Shown: positions 16,465-25,496, counted from the first letter of the stretch. The stretch is DNA of 36,610 bases from Pseudomonadota bacterium (GCA_021805245.1 JAJZFS010000057.1:1-36610), one strand, 5' to 3'. Numbers and translations are program-made. Notes: a model not told the origin generated them from the sequence alone.

Positions 16465-17162
16465 TTGGCTTATCTAAGATTGACGCCCGGCATTGGTTAC
16501 TTGTCCGATGCCGGGCGCATTCTTTCTCAGGATGCGCAAAGACCGCCGGAAGATCTGCGAACGCGGGTGTTTGCCAGAGATGACAATACCTGCCGTTATT
16601 GCGGTTTCCAGGCGAAGAAATATCAGGAATTGAATTTTACCGGGCAGAGCGACGCGCCGCTGAAGGCGGATGACTATGCGACCGCCTGATTTTTTGCTAT
16701 CAGTGTTTCCATCTGGAGAAGATAGATCACATGCAGTCAGGCGCCGTCATCTGGCTGCCGGAGATAGGGCAGGCTCTGCTGCATCACGTTTGCAGGGCGA
16801 TTTACGTTGCGCGCATTTCCCGCGGGCCCATGGCGGATGCGGCGCGCGATGCCATGGAAGCGTTACTGGCGCGCAAGGAAGAAGCCGTAAAACGCCTCGG
16901 CACGGACAGCCCGAAAATTTTATCGACCGTACTGCAGGATTTTCTCGAATCCAAAGAATATAAGCTGCGTATGAACAAACTGAAGGGGTTTCGCATCCTG
17001 CCGCTGGACCGCCGCATTATCAAAGAGGGCGAACTTGAGTTCAATCAGTTTCCGCAAGTACTGGCATTCTGGCGTTCCAAGGACGGTCCTTTTGGAGATT
17101 TTCCGCCACGCAAATGGGGTGAGCTGTTTTACGAGGTACGCAACCTGAAAGCCAAAGCATAA
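16465..17162 (+). CDS. dotN: DotN/IcmJ zinc-binding coupling-complex protein, split by a frameshift
   Basis: Two frames together give one IcmJ-like protein of about 232 residues. The first (16465-16689, TTG start) ends TGA after an HNH-like segment RVFARDDNTCRYCGFQAKKYQE. The second runs in the -1 frame: read back from ATG 16731 it gives IFCYQCFHLEKIDHMQSG, then IWLPEIGQALLHHVCRAIY. Adding one base after the TG at 16687-16688 (for example TGC ATT) joins them as YATACIFCYQCFH, restoring the second Cys-x-x-Cys pair. In Legionella DotN is a zinc protein that bridges DotL with the DotM/IcmS/IcmW adaptors. The break lies next to a run of six T, so a sequencing or assembly error is as likely as a real mutation. 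No -1 slippery heptamer precedes the stop. Confidence 0.85.
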
Positions 17163-17229
17163 TACGCTTTGGAATAAATAAGTTGTATGCGTCCCGTATT
17201 TAATGTCTACCGATTAGTAGCAAAACGGC

Positions 17230-17235
17230 TATAAT
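17230..17235 (+). promoter_or_regulatory. Candidate -10 element upstream of dotO
   Basis: TATAAT lies in the 118-base gap before dotO, about 45 bases from the ATG. It sits inside the nine-base string GCTATAATG, which also occurs at the dotP promoter. No convincing -35 is visible. Confidence 0.45.
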
Positions 17236-17280
17236 GTTCCGTGGTATTGTACTGTTTCTTGAATTCGGGGTTTCGGGATT

Positions 17281-20200
17281 ATGGCTATTCTGGATAAAAT
17301 ACTCAGTCCTTTCGTCAGGGCTCTTCGCCAGCCGGTGGAAGCTTTTATCCGTCTTGAAACATCCGATGACGACATGTCGTTTGCATCGGCTGACGGCTCT
17401 TTAATGACCCTGGTGCGTATTGACGGCGCGCGGCAGATTATCGGTGACTCTGAATATAAAAAGATTCTGGATGACTGCGTTGTCAAGCTGGGTGCGCGCT
17501 TTGACCGGCCGGGCCACGCGCTGCAAATTTATTTCGTGCGTGCGCCCGAGCGTATCGACGAGGAAATCAAAATGCTGCTGCGCCCCAATCGCGAGGCGGC
17601 GCGCAACATCGGGCTCGAGATTGATGATATTTTTGACGAGCGGGGCAAAAACCTGGGCCGCTACGTTGCGCATGAGGAGATTTATTTCGTTTTGTGGACG
17701 CGGCCGGTCATCTTGACCAAGGCCGATTTCGCGCGGGAAAAGGAACGTGCCCGCAAGCGGAAATGGGTTGTCGCGCCGAACGCGCAATATCCGTTTGCAG
17801 CGGTCGAAGCCTTGCGCACGCGGCATAAAAGCTTCATCAACGCCATTCTGCCCGCGCTACAGGAAATGGGGATACAGGCCGCTGCGATCGACGTGCACGA
17901 GGCCCTGCGCATCATCCGCATCAACCTGTTTCAGGGCAGCGCCGACAGCAACTGGAAGGCTTGCCTGCCGGGGGATACCATTCCGCCGCGCGCGCAGGAA
18001 CACAAGCGGGACGTATCGGAACTGTTGTGGCCGAGCCTGCCGCAGCAGTTGGCGACCGTCTCGGGGCGCGTTATTAACGACCACACAATCGAGATGGGAC
18101 GCCATGTCTGGAGCGGCGTCGATATGGTGCTGGGGCCGCAGGATCCGTTGCCGTTTCCGGCGCTGCTCAGCCGTCTGGCCGAAAACCGCACGCCGTTTCG
18201 CATGTCCATTCTTCTCGAGGGCGGCGGCGTCCAGGGCATGGCGATGCAGTCCTTCCTCTCGTCCATTTTGTCCGTGACCAATCCCGAGAACAAGCAGATC
18301 AAGGATTCTCTTGAGGGGCTGTCCGCTCTGGCGCGCAACGAACCCGTCGTGAAACTGCGTGTTTCTTTCGCGACATGGGCGCCGAAAGGCAATCTCGATC
18401 TTCTGGAAGACCGGACTTCGGAACTGATGCAGGCTGTAGAAAGCTGGGGCTATTGCCAGGTATCGCAGTTGTCCGGAGATCCGATGGATTGCGTCATGTC
18501 GTCCGCGCTCGGCATCTCCGTCGCGTCGACCGCGCCGCCCGGCATCGCGCCGCTCTACGAGGTCATGAAGCTTCTGCCGTGGCAGCGCGCGTCAAGCCCG
18601 TTTGAAAAAGGATCGATCCTGTTCCGGACGACGGACGGGCGGATATGGCCTTACCAGACAGGCACGAACGTCACGACGACCTGGTTTGATCTTGTTATGG
18701 CCCAGCCTGGCGGCGGCAAGTCCGTTTTGATGAATACGCTGAACCTCGGCACATGCCTGACGGCGGGGATCTCGAAGCTGCCATTCGTGGCCGTTATCGA
18801 TATCGGCCCGTCGTCCGCGGGGCTGATCTCGCTGATCCGCGACGCGCTCCCGCCAAACCGGCGCAGCGAAGTGGCGGCGCACGCCTTGCAGATGACGCAG
18901 CAGTACGCCATCAATCCTTTCGATACCAAGCTGGGTATGCGTTATCCGCAGGTGACGGAGCGCAGCTTTCTGATCGAACTTCTGACCCTGCTGTGCACGC
19001 CGCCCGGCCAGGTCGACCCGTACGACGGTATTTCGCAACTGGCGGGGATGGTTGTGGACGAAATGTTCCGCTGGCGGGACGATTCCGTCGCCAACGCCGA
19101 GCCGCGGCCCTATCTGCCGCGTGTGGACAACACGGTGGACGAAGCGCTGCGCGAACACGGCATCGCGATACAGACGGGCGCTTATTGGTGGGACGTTGTC
19201 GATTTTCTTTTCGACAAAGGGCTTTTTTACGAGGCGGAACTGGCGCAACGCTACGCCGTGCCGACGCTGGGTGATGCCGTGGCGGCGGCACGACGGCCGC
19301 AGATCCAGAACCTGCTGGATAAAACTTCCATCGGGGCGAGTGCGGAAACGGTCATTCACGCCTTCGAGCGTATGATTACGTCTTCGGTGCGCGAATTCCC
19401 GATCCTGTCGTCGGTGACGCGCTTCTCTCTGGCGGGTGTGCGTCTCTGCGCGCTCGATCTGGCCGACGTGGCACCGCAAGGTGATGCGACGGCGGACCGT
19501 CAGACAGCCATCATGTACATGATGGGGCGCCATGCGCTGGTGACGCCGTGGTGGATTAACGAGGAAGCGCTGGCGCAGATGGCGCCGAAGTACCGCGTCT
19601 TTCACGGGGGACGTCTGCAGGATTTTGCTGAAACGCCGAAGCGCCTGTGCTACGACGAATTCCACCGTACCAGTAAATCAAAATCAGTGCGGAACCAGCT
19701 GGTGCGTGACGTGCGTGAGGGACGTAAACGCGGAATTCAGATCATTCTCGCATCGCAAATGCTGCAGGATTTCGACGATGACATGGTCGATCTCGCAACA
19801 GGCGTCTGGATTTTGGGTGCGGCCATCTCGGATGGTGCGGTCGAGGCCACGCAGGAACGGTTCGGCCTGACCGATACCGCGCGCTGGATCATGCGGCACA
19901 AGCTGACCGGCCCGAAAGCCGGCGGTGCGCCGTTGCTGCTGGTGCTGGGCACGACGGAAGGGCGTTGTGAACAACACCTCATCAATACGCTCGGCCCCGT
20001 CGAGCTTTGGGCGTTTTCGACGTCGGTTGAAGACGTGCTGGTCCGTACCAAGCTTTATGCGCGCCTGGGCGCGGGACAGGCGCGGCGGTTGCTGGCGGCG
20101 AACTTCCCTGGCGGGTCGGCGCGGAGCGAAATCCGTCGCCGCGTTGTGCTGTTGTCCGAAAAGGGCGATGTCGCAAATGCGACCGTGAGCGCGGTCATTG

Positions 20201-20331
20201 ACAGGATTGTCGAGGAAATGGTCAGTTCCACCAAGGTCAGCCTTGAAGAACTGCAAAAGCAGGATGCAGCGAAAAAGAAAGCTCCAAATGCGAACAAGCC
20301 GCCGCCGACGTCTGCCGGCGCCGCGTCTTAA
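17281..20331 (+). CDS. dotO: DotO/IcmB ATPase, VirB4-like
   Basis: A 1016-residue protein, the usual size for DotO. The N-terminal half carries the family pattern (MSFASADGSLMTLVRIDGA) and acts in docking; the C-terminal half is a RecA-like ATPase with Walker A AQPGGGKSVLMNT (about 474-486), a Walker B-like RLCYDEFHRT (about 787-796), and arginine-rich VRDVREGRKRGIQIILASQM typical of VirB4/TraU proteins. DotO is a cytoplasmic hexameric ATPase at the base of the type IVB channel where it assembles with DotB. It is the last gene of the block; its TAA overlaps the end of a decayed convergent gene. The Lys/Pro-rich tail (last 30 residues) looks flexible. Confidence 0.95.
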   Translation: MAILDKILSPFVRALRQPVEAFIRLETSDDDMSFASADGSLMTLVRIDGARQIIGDSEYKKILDDCVVKLGARFDRPGHALQIYFVRAPERIDEEIKMLLRPNREAARNIGLEIDDIFDERGKNLGRYVAHEEIYFVLWTRPVILTKADFAREKERARKRKWVVAPNAQYPFAAVEALRTRHKSFINAILPALQEMGIQAAAIDVHEALRIIRINLFQGSADSNWKACLPGDTIPPRAQEHKRDVSELLWPSLPQQLATVSGRVINDHTIEMGRHVWSGVDMVLGPQDPLPFPALLSRLAENRTPFRMSILLEGGGVQGMAMQSFLSSILSVTNPENKQIKDSLEGLSALARNEPVVKLRVSFATWAPKGNLDLLEDRTSELMQAVESWGYCQVSQLSGDPMDCVMSSALGISVASTAPPGIAPLYEVMKLLPWQRASSPFEKGSILFRTTDGRIWPYQTGTNVTTTWFDLVMAQPGGGKSVLMNTLNLGTCLTAGISKLPFVAVIDIGPSSAGLISLIRDALPPNRRSEVAAHALQMTQQYAINPFDTKLGMRYPQVTERSFLIELLTLLCTPPGQVDPYDGISQLAGMVVDEMFRWRDDSVANAEPRPYLPRVDNTVDEALREHGIAIQTGAYWWDVVDFLFDKGLFYEAELAQRYAVPTLGDAVAAARRPQIQNLLDKTSIGASAETVIHAFERMITSSVREFPILSSVTRFSLAGVRLCALDLADVAPQGDATADRQTAIMYMMGRHALVTPWWINEEALAQMAPKYRVFHGGRLQDFAETPKRLCYDEFHRTSKSKSVRNQLVRDVREGRKRGIQIILASQMLQDFDDDMVDLATGVWILGAAISDGAVEATQERFGLTDTARWIMRHKLTGPKAGGAPLLLVLGTTEGRCEQHLINTLGPVELWAFSTSVEDVLVRTKLYARLGAGQARRLLAANFPGGSARSEIRRRVVLLSEKGDVANATVSAVIDRIVEEMVSSTKVSLEELQKQDAAKKKAPNANKPPPTSAGAAS

Positions 20332-20881
20332 AGGATGCCGGCCTTTTTGAAATTTTGCGGCAGTTGAACAGGTTCGTGCGCCGCCGCTTTCGGCAGGCGC
20401 AGCGACAAGGTCTTGAGACTGCCGCCGATCTTTTCAAATTCGGAAGTATTGAGCTTGATGACGGGAACGCCTGTTTTTTTGATGGCCGCCGCCGTTTCCG
20501 CACTGTTGACGAGAGCAGCCGCCGCGCCGCGTTCGCAATACGGTACGACGATTTTATCGAAGGAGAGAAAAGCGAAGTTTCGCGACAGCTCCTCGCGGAT
20601 CAGCAGCATCTTTTGCCCGAGATAGGCGGCAGTGTGCAGCCGGACGGCGCTTTCGCGGCATTGCCGATAAGGCGGGCCTGCGGTCGCGCAGGATCCGCCG
20701 GAAGGGTCACCACATCGACGCCGCACTGGCGCAGCGCATCGGCGTATTTTCTGTGCTGGCTGGCGGCGCGCGCGGCAGCGGGAACGCCAAGCGTGGCAGC
20801 GGCGGCAAGGCCGCTGCCGGGAAGACGGACGAGGGCGCGGGCGATACGGTCGAACATTTCGATGACAGCCATGTGAAACAC
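20328..20881 (-). pseudogene. Decayed dimethylarginine dimethylaminohydrolase-like gene
   Basis: Two frames give the two ends of a DDAH/arginine-deiminase-superfamily protein. The N-terminal piece (20881 down to about 20675) has ALVRLPGSGLAAA, SQHRKYADALRQCGVDVVTL and PADPARP, matching the DDAH start. The C-terminal piece, in another frame (about 20654 to 20328), has HTAAYLGQKMLL, VPVIKLNTSEFEKIGGSLKT and LSLRLP, matching the family end (TSEFxKLDGGLSCLSLRF in known members). Only about 20 bases lie between, where roughly 90 codons with catalytic residues would be expected, so an internal deletion and loss of frame have occurred. In intact form the enzyme hydrolyses methylated arginine to citrulline. 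Family call is from motif memory. Confidence 0.65.
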
Positions 20882-21078
20882 TTCTTCTTAGTGAGGGGAA
20901 GAGGATGGGCGCGGTTTTTTTATTAAATAAGGGGCATCACGTTTTTTATTGAATTTCCAGAGAGATATGCGTATTTTCCGGCTGAGGCATAGCTCAATAT
21001 GCACGGTTTAGTTGACGCAGATCATTTTTGGATGTAGAAAAAAAGCAATTTCCCTCAGCCGCCGACCGGAAGAAAATC
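20882..21078. other. Intergenic region, nothing certain
   Basis: A 197-base gap between the decayed gene and the permease. It holds T-rich runs (about 20921 and 20943) but no stem to make a terminator, and no promoter pair that I would defend. Confidence 0.4.
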
Positions 21079-21906
21079 ATGCACCATGTGGCAGTCTCGC
21101 ATATCGACCTTTTTTTGGTCCTGCTCGGTGTGGGCGCGGTTGGCGGTTTTCTCTCCGGCTTGCTGGGCATCGGCGGCGGAATTGTGTTTGTTCCAGCGCT
21201 TTATTTTACGCTGCAGGCCTTTTTCCCGGGGCCTTACCACCTGATGCACGTTGCCGTGGCGACGTCTCTCTCCATGGTGATGGCGGCCAGCGCATCGTCG
21301 GCCTACTGGCAGAACAAGCGCGGCGCAGTCGATTTCGACCTGATCAGAATCTGGGCGTTTCCGAATATATGCGGCGTCATTGCGGGCACGATTTTGGCTT
21401 CGTACGTCAATAGCGCGTTTCTCAAGGATTTCTTTTCCATCATCATGGCCCTGATCGCCATTTACATCGTTACGGCGAAAGACGCGGCGGAAGACGCGCT
21501 GCCTCGTCCGCACCGCATTTCAAGGAACATGCAAAGGGTGCTCGCGGGGGCTATCGGAACAGTGGCTTCGATGCTCGGCATCGGCGGCGCCATACTTAAC
21601 ATTCCGCTGATGAATTATATCGGTTTGCCGATCCGTAAATCGGTCGGCACCGGCAGCGCGCTGGCCGTCATCATTTCCTTACCGGGCGTCATCGGTTATA
21701 TCCTGATCGGCCTTTATAAGGCGCCGATGCTGCCGCCTTATTGCCTCGGTTACGTGAACTGGATGGCGTTGGCCTGCATCCTGCCGATATCGATGCTGTT
21801 TTCGCCGATCGGCGTTCATTTGTCCCACAAAGTTCCGCGTCAAGTCTTGCGCGGAATCTTCGCGATGGTGCTGCTTATCGTATCGTGGCGGATGTTTACG
21901 ACTTAA
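21079..21906 (+). CDS. TauE/SafE-family membrane permease
   Basis: A 275-residue polytopic protein with about eight hydrophobic segments. Two related halves each carry the family motif: GGFLSGLLGIGGGIVFVPAL (about 22-41) and SMLGIGGAILNIPLMNYIGL (about 170-189). Members export or import sulfur-containing anions such as sulfite, taurine breakdown products or sulfoacetate; the substrate here is unknown. I chose ATG 21079 because GGAAG lies 7 bases upstream; a TTG at 21028 would add 17 polar residues. The heme A synthase gene follows after 12 bases, so the two are probably co-transcribed. Confidence 0.85.
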   Translation: MHHVAVSHIDLFLVLLGVGAVGGFLSGLLGIGGGIVFVPALYFTLQAFFPGPYHLMHVAVATSLSMVMAASASSAYWQNKRGAVDFDLIRIWAFPNICGVIAGTILASYVNSAFLKDFFSIIMALIAIYIVTAKDAAEDALPRPHRISRNMQRVLAGAIGTVASMLGIGGAILNIPLMNYIGLPIRKSVGTGSALAVIISLPGVIGYILIGLYKAPMLPPYCLGYVNWMALACILPISMLFSPIGVHLSHKVPRQVLRGIFAMVLLIVSWRMFTT

Positions 21907-21918
21907 GAGGGAAGGCGC

Positions 21919-22968
21919 ATGCAGAAACCGGAACCTACAGTCGCACGCTGGCTTTTCTTCTGCGCCACTTTTGTCTTTTTTATCGCCGTTGTCGGCGCGA
22001 TTACCCGCCTGACCGAGTCCGGCCTCTCCATCGTCCAATGGCAGCCTATTATGGGGGTTATTCCGCCGTTGAACCATGCCGCCTGGCTGCATGAGTTCAA
22101 ACTTTACAAGACAAGCCCGCAATATAGGGACTACAACGCAGGCATGAGCCTTGCCGCTTTCAAGCACATCTTCTTCTGGGAGTGGTTTCACCGTCTGATC
22201 GATAGGTTGTTGGGCTTTATTTATGCCGTTCCGCTGCTCTGGTTCTGGAAGCGCGGAAAGATTTCCAGCGAACTGAAGAAGCCGCTTCTCGGAATTCTTG
22301 TTCTGGGCGGGATGCAGGGTCTGCTCGGCTGGTATATGGTCAAGAGCGGACTCGTGCATCGCCCATCCGTCAGCCATTACCGTCTCGCGGCGCATTTCAT
22401 GCTGGCGGTGTTGATTTACTGTTGTTTTATCCGTGCCGGATGCCTCTTCGGCGCGGCGCGGGAAGCAGGCTCGGAAACGCTCTCCCGCTTGCGCAATCTC
22501 GCGCGTCTCGCCGTCGGCGCTGTCGCGGTGACGATGACATGGGGCGCGTTCACGGCGGGCCTGCGCGCAGGGCTGCTCTATGACGACAGTTTCCCTTACA
22601 TGGGCCAGCATTTGTGGCCGGGCGAAATGTTCTTCCACAAGCCGTGGTGGATCAATTTTTTCAACAATCCGGCGGCGGTGCAATTCACCCACCGCGCGAT
22701 GGCAGTTACGACATTCTCTATCCTGTTGATATTAGTGGCCTGGGGCATCAAGCTGAAGCCGCCGCCGCGCCTCAAAAGGGTACTGGCCGGTATCGCGATT
22801 ATGGCTTTTGTTCAGGTCGGATTAGGTGTTAGTATTCTGCTGACTCATGTCAATATCATTGTCGCCGTGTCGCATCAGGCGGGTGCATTAACGATTTTGG
22901 CGCTGCTGATGTTTCTGTTGCATAATATCCCCTACACGGAAGGAGTTAAGAACCATGCCTCTACATGA
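21919..22968 (+). CDS. ctaA: Heme A synthase, Cox15/CtaA family
   Basis: A 349-residue membrane protein with eight likely helices. Family landmarks: ITRLTESGLSIVQWQPIMGV (about 31-50), EWFHRLIDRLLGF with the first haem-ligand His (about 90), RPSVSHYRLAAHFMLA (about 150-165), QFTHRAMAV (about 257) and SHQAGAL (about 325). The length and the GLxI-W-P motif indicate the alphaproteobacterial/mitochondrial Cox15 type. The enzyme oxidises heme O to heme A for aa3-type cytochrome oxidase. A purine-rich site (GAGGGAAGG) precedes the ATG. The next gene begins inside its last codons, a 14-base overlap. Confidence 0.95.
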   Translation: MQKPEPTVARWLFFCATFVFFIAVVGAITRLTESGLSIVQWQPIMGVIPPLNHAAWLHEFKLYKTSPQYRDYNAGMSLAAFKHIFFWEWFHRLIDRLLGFIYAVPLLWFWKRGKISSELKKPLLGILVLGGMQGLLGWYMVKSGLVHRPSVSHYRLAAHFMLAVLIYCCFIRAGCLFGAAREAGSETLSRLRNLARLAVGAVAVTMTWGAFTAGLRAGLLYDDSFPYMGQHLWPGEMFFHKPWWINFFNNPAAVQFTHRAMAVTTFSILLILVAWGIKLKPPPRLKRVLAGIAIMAFVQVGLGVSILLTHVNIIVAVSHQAGALTILALLMFLLHNIPYTEGVKNHAST

Positions 22969-23176
22969 ACTGCTTTTTAATCCGGACTATCACTACCATA
23001 TCGCCCGCTATTACCTTTATGCGGTGCTGATGGCCGTGCCGCTGGCGCGCCTTTTTATCCGTGCCGGATTCAAGCCTTATTGGGTCGGCCTGCTCGTCGT
23101 GCCGGATGTGGGTCTGCTGCTGTGCGTTCTGAGTCTGGCGTTGCAAAAATGGACAGAAAGGGGAGCCGTAGCATGA
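22955..23176 (+). CDS. Small membrane protein A downstream of ctaA
   Basis: A 73-residue protein with two hydrophobic helices. The C-terminal half reads FKPYWVGLLVVPDVGLLLCV then LALQKW, a pattern common in small uncharacterised proteobacterial membrane proteins (Gly/Arg-x-x-P-W/Y, Pro-x-V-x-x-L, Lys/Arg-Trp). It starts 14 bases before the ctaA stop with a GGAG ribosome site, and its own stop overlaps the next start. The next protein has the same pattern, so they are tandem paralogues. Function unknown; a link to cytochrome oxidase assembly is suggested only by position. Confidence 0.75.
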   Translation: MPLHELLFNPDYHYHIARYYLYAVLMAVPLARLFIRAGFKPYWVGLLVVPDVGLLLCVLSLALQKWTERGAVA

Positions 23177-23409
23177 TGCAAGTTCTCGGGTTGCCCGTGT
23201 GGGGCCAGTTTTTGCTGGAAGGCATTTTGCTGTTTGTGGAGATTTCCGCTGCCGCCGTGGTGCTGACACGCGTGCGCCGCAACCCCTATTTCGCCTTCCT
23301 GATCATCATTCCCTACGTGCAGATTCTCGCGATCTGGTATCTGGCTTTCTCCAAATGGCCGAAAAAAACGGAAGATAATACGGCATCCACGCCCGCCATC
23401 GCATCATAA
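23173..23409 (+). CDS. Small membrane protein B downstream of ctaA
   Basis: A 78-residue protein with two hydrophobic helices (about 8-30 and 40-62). Its second half, RRNPYFAFLIIIPYVQILAI then YLAFSKWP, aligns with the preceding protein, followed by a polar tail. The ATG overlaps the upstream TGA (ATGA), indicating coupled translation and perhaps a heterodimer. No function is known to me. Confidence 0.75.
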   Translation: MMQVLGLPVWGQFLLEGILLFVEISAAAVVLTRVRRNPYFAFLIIIPYVQILAIWYLAFSKWPKKTEDNTASTPAIAS

Positions 23410-23448
23410 AATTAATTTATCTATTTGATTTATATAATATTTATTAAT

Positions 23449-23477
23449 TTGACAGGAGTGGCGTCTTGAATTAACAT
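23449..23477 (+). promoter_or_regulatory. Candidate sigma-70 promoter
   Basis: TTGACA (23449-23454, 6/6) and TAACAT (23472-23477, 4/6) are separated by 17 bases, about 56 bases before the start of the gene at 23534. The upstream 40 bases are AT-rich, like an UP element. Confidence 0.6.
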
Positions 23478-23533
23478 AATCTAAATTTAAGATGATTCGG
23501 CAGGGGAATGTCCGAATCCATGAGGAGGGAGCT

Positions 23534-23767
23534 ATGTTTTCAAGATTATGGGGATCAGAAAAGCGGGTTGAAGAAGCGCTGGCGCAAACCACGACGAGTG
23601 TGAACTTATCCCCAGATACGCCTCAGCTCACTAATGCACCGGCCAACAGCAACGATGCGTTAGCGCCCGTTATCGCCAAATCACGCCTGTGGATCGAGGA
23701 CTGGAGCGAAAAGGACGAGGCCCGTCTGCGCGACCCCGACATCACGTTCGGGTTGAGCTGGAGCTGA
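23534..23767 (+). CDS. Small soluble hypothetical protein
   Basis: A 77-residue acidic protein without signal or membrane segment. It is Thr/Asn/Pro-rich in the middle and ends in SRLWIEDWSEKDEARLRDPD. GAGGAGGGAG lies before the ATG, a very strong ribosome site, and a good promoter precedes it, so it is probably a real and well-expressed gene. I recognise no family. Confidence 0.6.
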   Translation: MFSRLWGSEKRVEEALAQTTTSVNLSPDTPQLTNAPANSNDALAPVIAKSRLWIEDWSEKDEARLRDPDITFGLSWS

Positions 23768-23820
23768 GGCCTGCGCCTGTCAGGGTAGGATTCCTCCCGA
23801 AAAACTGCTAAAACCTTTCC

Positions 23821-24132
23821 ATGAGTTTTTTTGAAAAAATGGCCGCAACGGACCTGCCCAAGGTCGAGGAAGCCGAGGTCAAGCTTGACCTCTCCGGCAT
23901 GGAAAAGCCTGACGCGCTTGCCAAGCTCGATGCTGTCGTGACCTATTGCAAAAAGAGCTGGGCGAAATCCCTCTATGTGAGTTTCGATCCGGCGCGCCCC
24001 GGCGCGGGCGAGACGCTGTTTCAGCCGATCGCGCGCTATTTCAAGATCGAGAAGTTCAACGGCTACGTCAGCCATGTCATCCCGATGATGACCGAGGAGA
24101 AGGGCGGCCTGTTCGTCGTGTTCAAGATATGA
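23821..24132 (+). CDS. Hypothetical protein coupled to cysS
   Basis: A 103-residue soluble alpha/beta-looking protein: MSFFEKMAATDLPKVEEAEV at the start and YVSHVIPMMTEEKGGLFVVF at the end. No family was recognised. Its TGA overlaps the cysS start (ATGA at 24129-24132), so the pair are co-translated. No catalytic motif is evident; one Cys (CKKSW) is not in a pair. Confidence 0.7.
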   Translation: MSFFEKMAATDLPKVEEAEVKLDLSGMEKPDALAKLDAVVTYCKKSWAKSLYVSFDPARPGAGETLFQPIARYFKIEKFNGYVSHVIPMMTEEKGGLFVVFKI

Positions 24133-25496
24133 CTGTTTTCCTTCACAACACCCTGACCCGCAAGAAGGAAGAGTTCAAGCCGATCGATCCGAAGAAGGTG
24201 CGCGTCTATTTCTGCGGCCCGACGGTCTATAATTATGCCCATATCGGCAATGCGCGCGCCGCTGTGGCCTTCAACCTGCTGGCGAAAGTCTTGCGCTACG
24301 CTTACGGGCAAAAGCATGTGAATTATGTAAGTAACCTCACCGATATAGACGACAAGATCATCACCGCATCGCAGCAGACGGGTGAAGACATCAGTGTAAT
24401 CACGAAAAAATATGCGGAAATTTATAATGAAGACATGGCGGCGCTCGGCGTGGAAAAACCCGATGCCCAGCCGCGCGCGACGGGATATATTCCGCAGATG
24501 CTGGCGATGATCGACAAGCTGGTGAAATCCGGCCATGCCTATGCAGCCGAAGGGCATGTGCTGTTCAGCGTGCCGTCGTTCCCCGATTATGGCTGCCTGT
24601 CGCGCCGCAACCGCGATGACATGATCGCCGGCGCGCGCGTTGAAGTCGCGCCGTATAAAAAAGACCCCGCCGATTTTGTGCTGTGGAAGCCGTCCACGGA
24701 CAATCAGCCGGGCTGGGACAGCCCTTACGGCCGCGGGCGTCCGGGCTGGCATCTCGAATGCTCGGCGATGAACGAGGTGCTCAACGGAAACCATTTTGAC
24801 ATCCACGCCGGTGGCGAGGACCTGATTTTTCCGCACCATGAAAACGAGATCGCGCAGAGCGTCTGCGCCCATGGCGGCGAAGCCTACGTCAACTACTGGA
24901 TGCATAACGGCTGGCTGATGGTCGAGGGGCAGAAGATGTCCAAATCGCTTGGCAACGTCATCCTTGTTCACGATTTGCTCGAACGCGTGTCGGGAGAGGT
25001 TATACGCTTCGCCCTGCTGAGCACCCATTACCGCCAGCCGTTCGACTGGACGGAGGATCTGCTGCAACAGTCCAAGCGCACGCTTGACCGCTATTACGGT
25101 CTGCTGCGCAATGTGAGGGATATAAAGCCCGTTGATCTGGATGCCCCGCTCACAGTGGTGGAGGCGTTGGAAGATGATCTGAATACGCCGAAGGCTTTCG
25201 CCGAACTGGCCGTGGTCGCCAGGATGCTCTCGACTGCTGCAACGGAGGAAGAAAAAGCAGAAGCCAAGGGCGCGCTGCTCGCTGCCGGTAAGCTGATGGG
25301 ATTTTTGCAGCAGGATGCGGCGGCGTGGTTTCAGGACGGTAGCGATGTCATGGATATCCAGAGCCTGATCGACGCCCGCGATGTGGCGAAAAAAAACAAG
25401 GACTACAAAAAAGCGGATGCCATCCGCGCAGATCTTGAGAAGAATGGCGTGATCCTCGAGGATACGCCGCAAGGAACGAGGTGGAAAAGAAAATGA
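24129..25496 (+). CDS. cysS: Cysteinyl-tRNA synthetase
   Basis: A 455-residue class I aminoacyl-tRNA synthetase. The HIGH-type motif is HIGNAR (about 38-43), preceded by the zinc ligand in [20 protein letters not shown] carries the second zinc Cys (about 210), and HHENE the further His ligand. The KMSKS motif is KMSKSLGNV (about 269-277). The length is normal. The C-terminal helical domain ends with [11 protein letters not shown], the usual CysRS tail. It charges tRNA-Cys with cysteine in the cytoplasm. The stop overlaps the next start (ATGA at 25493-25496). Confidence 0.97.
   Translation: MTVFLHNTLTRKKEEFKPIDPKKVRVYFCGPTVYNYAHIGNARAAVAFNLLAKVLRYAYGQKHVNYVSNLTDIDDKIITASQQTGEDISVITKKYAEIYNEDMAALGVEKPDAQPRATGYIPQMLAMIDKLVKSGHAYAAEGHVLFSVPSFPDYGCLSRRNRDDMIAGARVEVAPYKKDPADFVLWKPSTDNQPGWDSPYGRGRPGWHLECSAMNEVLNGNHFDIHAGGEDLIFPHHENEIAQSVCAHGGEAYVNYWMHNGWLMVEGQKMSKSLGNVILVHDLLERVSGEVIRFALLSTHYRQPFDWTEDLLQQSKRTLDRYYGLLRNVRDIKPVDLDAPLTVVEALEDDLNTPKAFAELAVVARMLSTAATEEEKAEAKGALLAAGKLMGFLQQDAAAWFQDGSDVMDIQSLIDARDVAKKNKDYKKADAIRADLEKNGVILEDTPQGTRWKRK

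Noticed and set aside
16465-16689. HNH endonuclease from the RDDNTCRYCGF motif
   Set aside because: The motif and its place between dotP and dotO fit DotN/IcmJ; the HNH His/Asn catalytic set is absent.
16665-16700. Programmed -1 frameshift in dotN
   Set aside because: No X-XXY-YYZ slippery heptamer lies in the zero frame before the TGA, and the T6 run comes after the stop; indel or sequence error is simpler.
18592-19665. Minus-strand frame of 357 codons opposite dotO
   Set aside because: Shadow of the dotO ATPase domain; Arg/His-rich composition typical of antisense frames.
21679-22692. Minus-strand frame of 337 codons opposite the permease and ctaA
   Set aside because: Crosses two real genes and has no coherent protein features.
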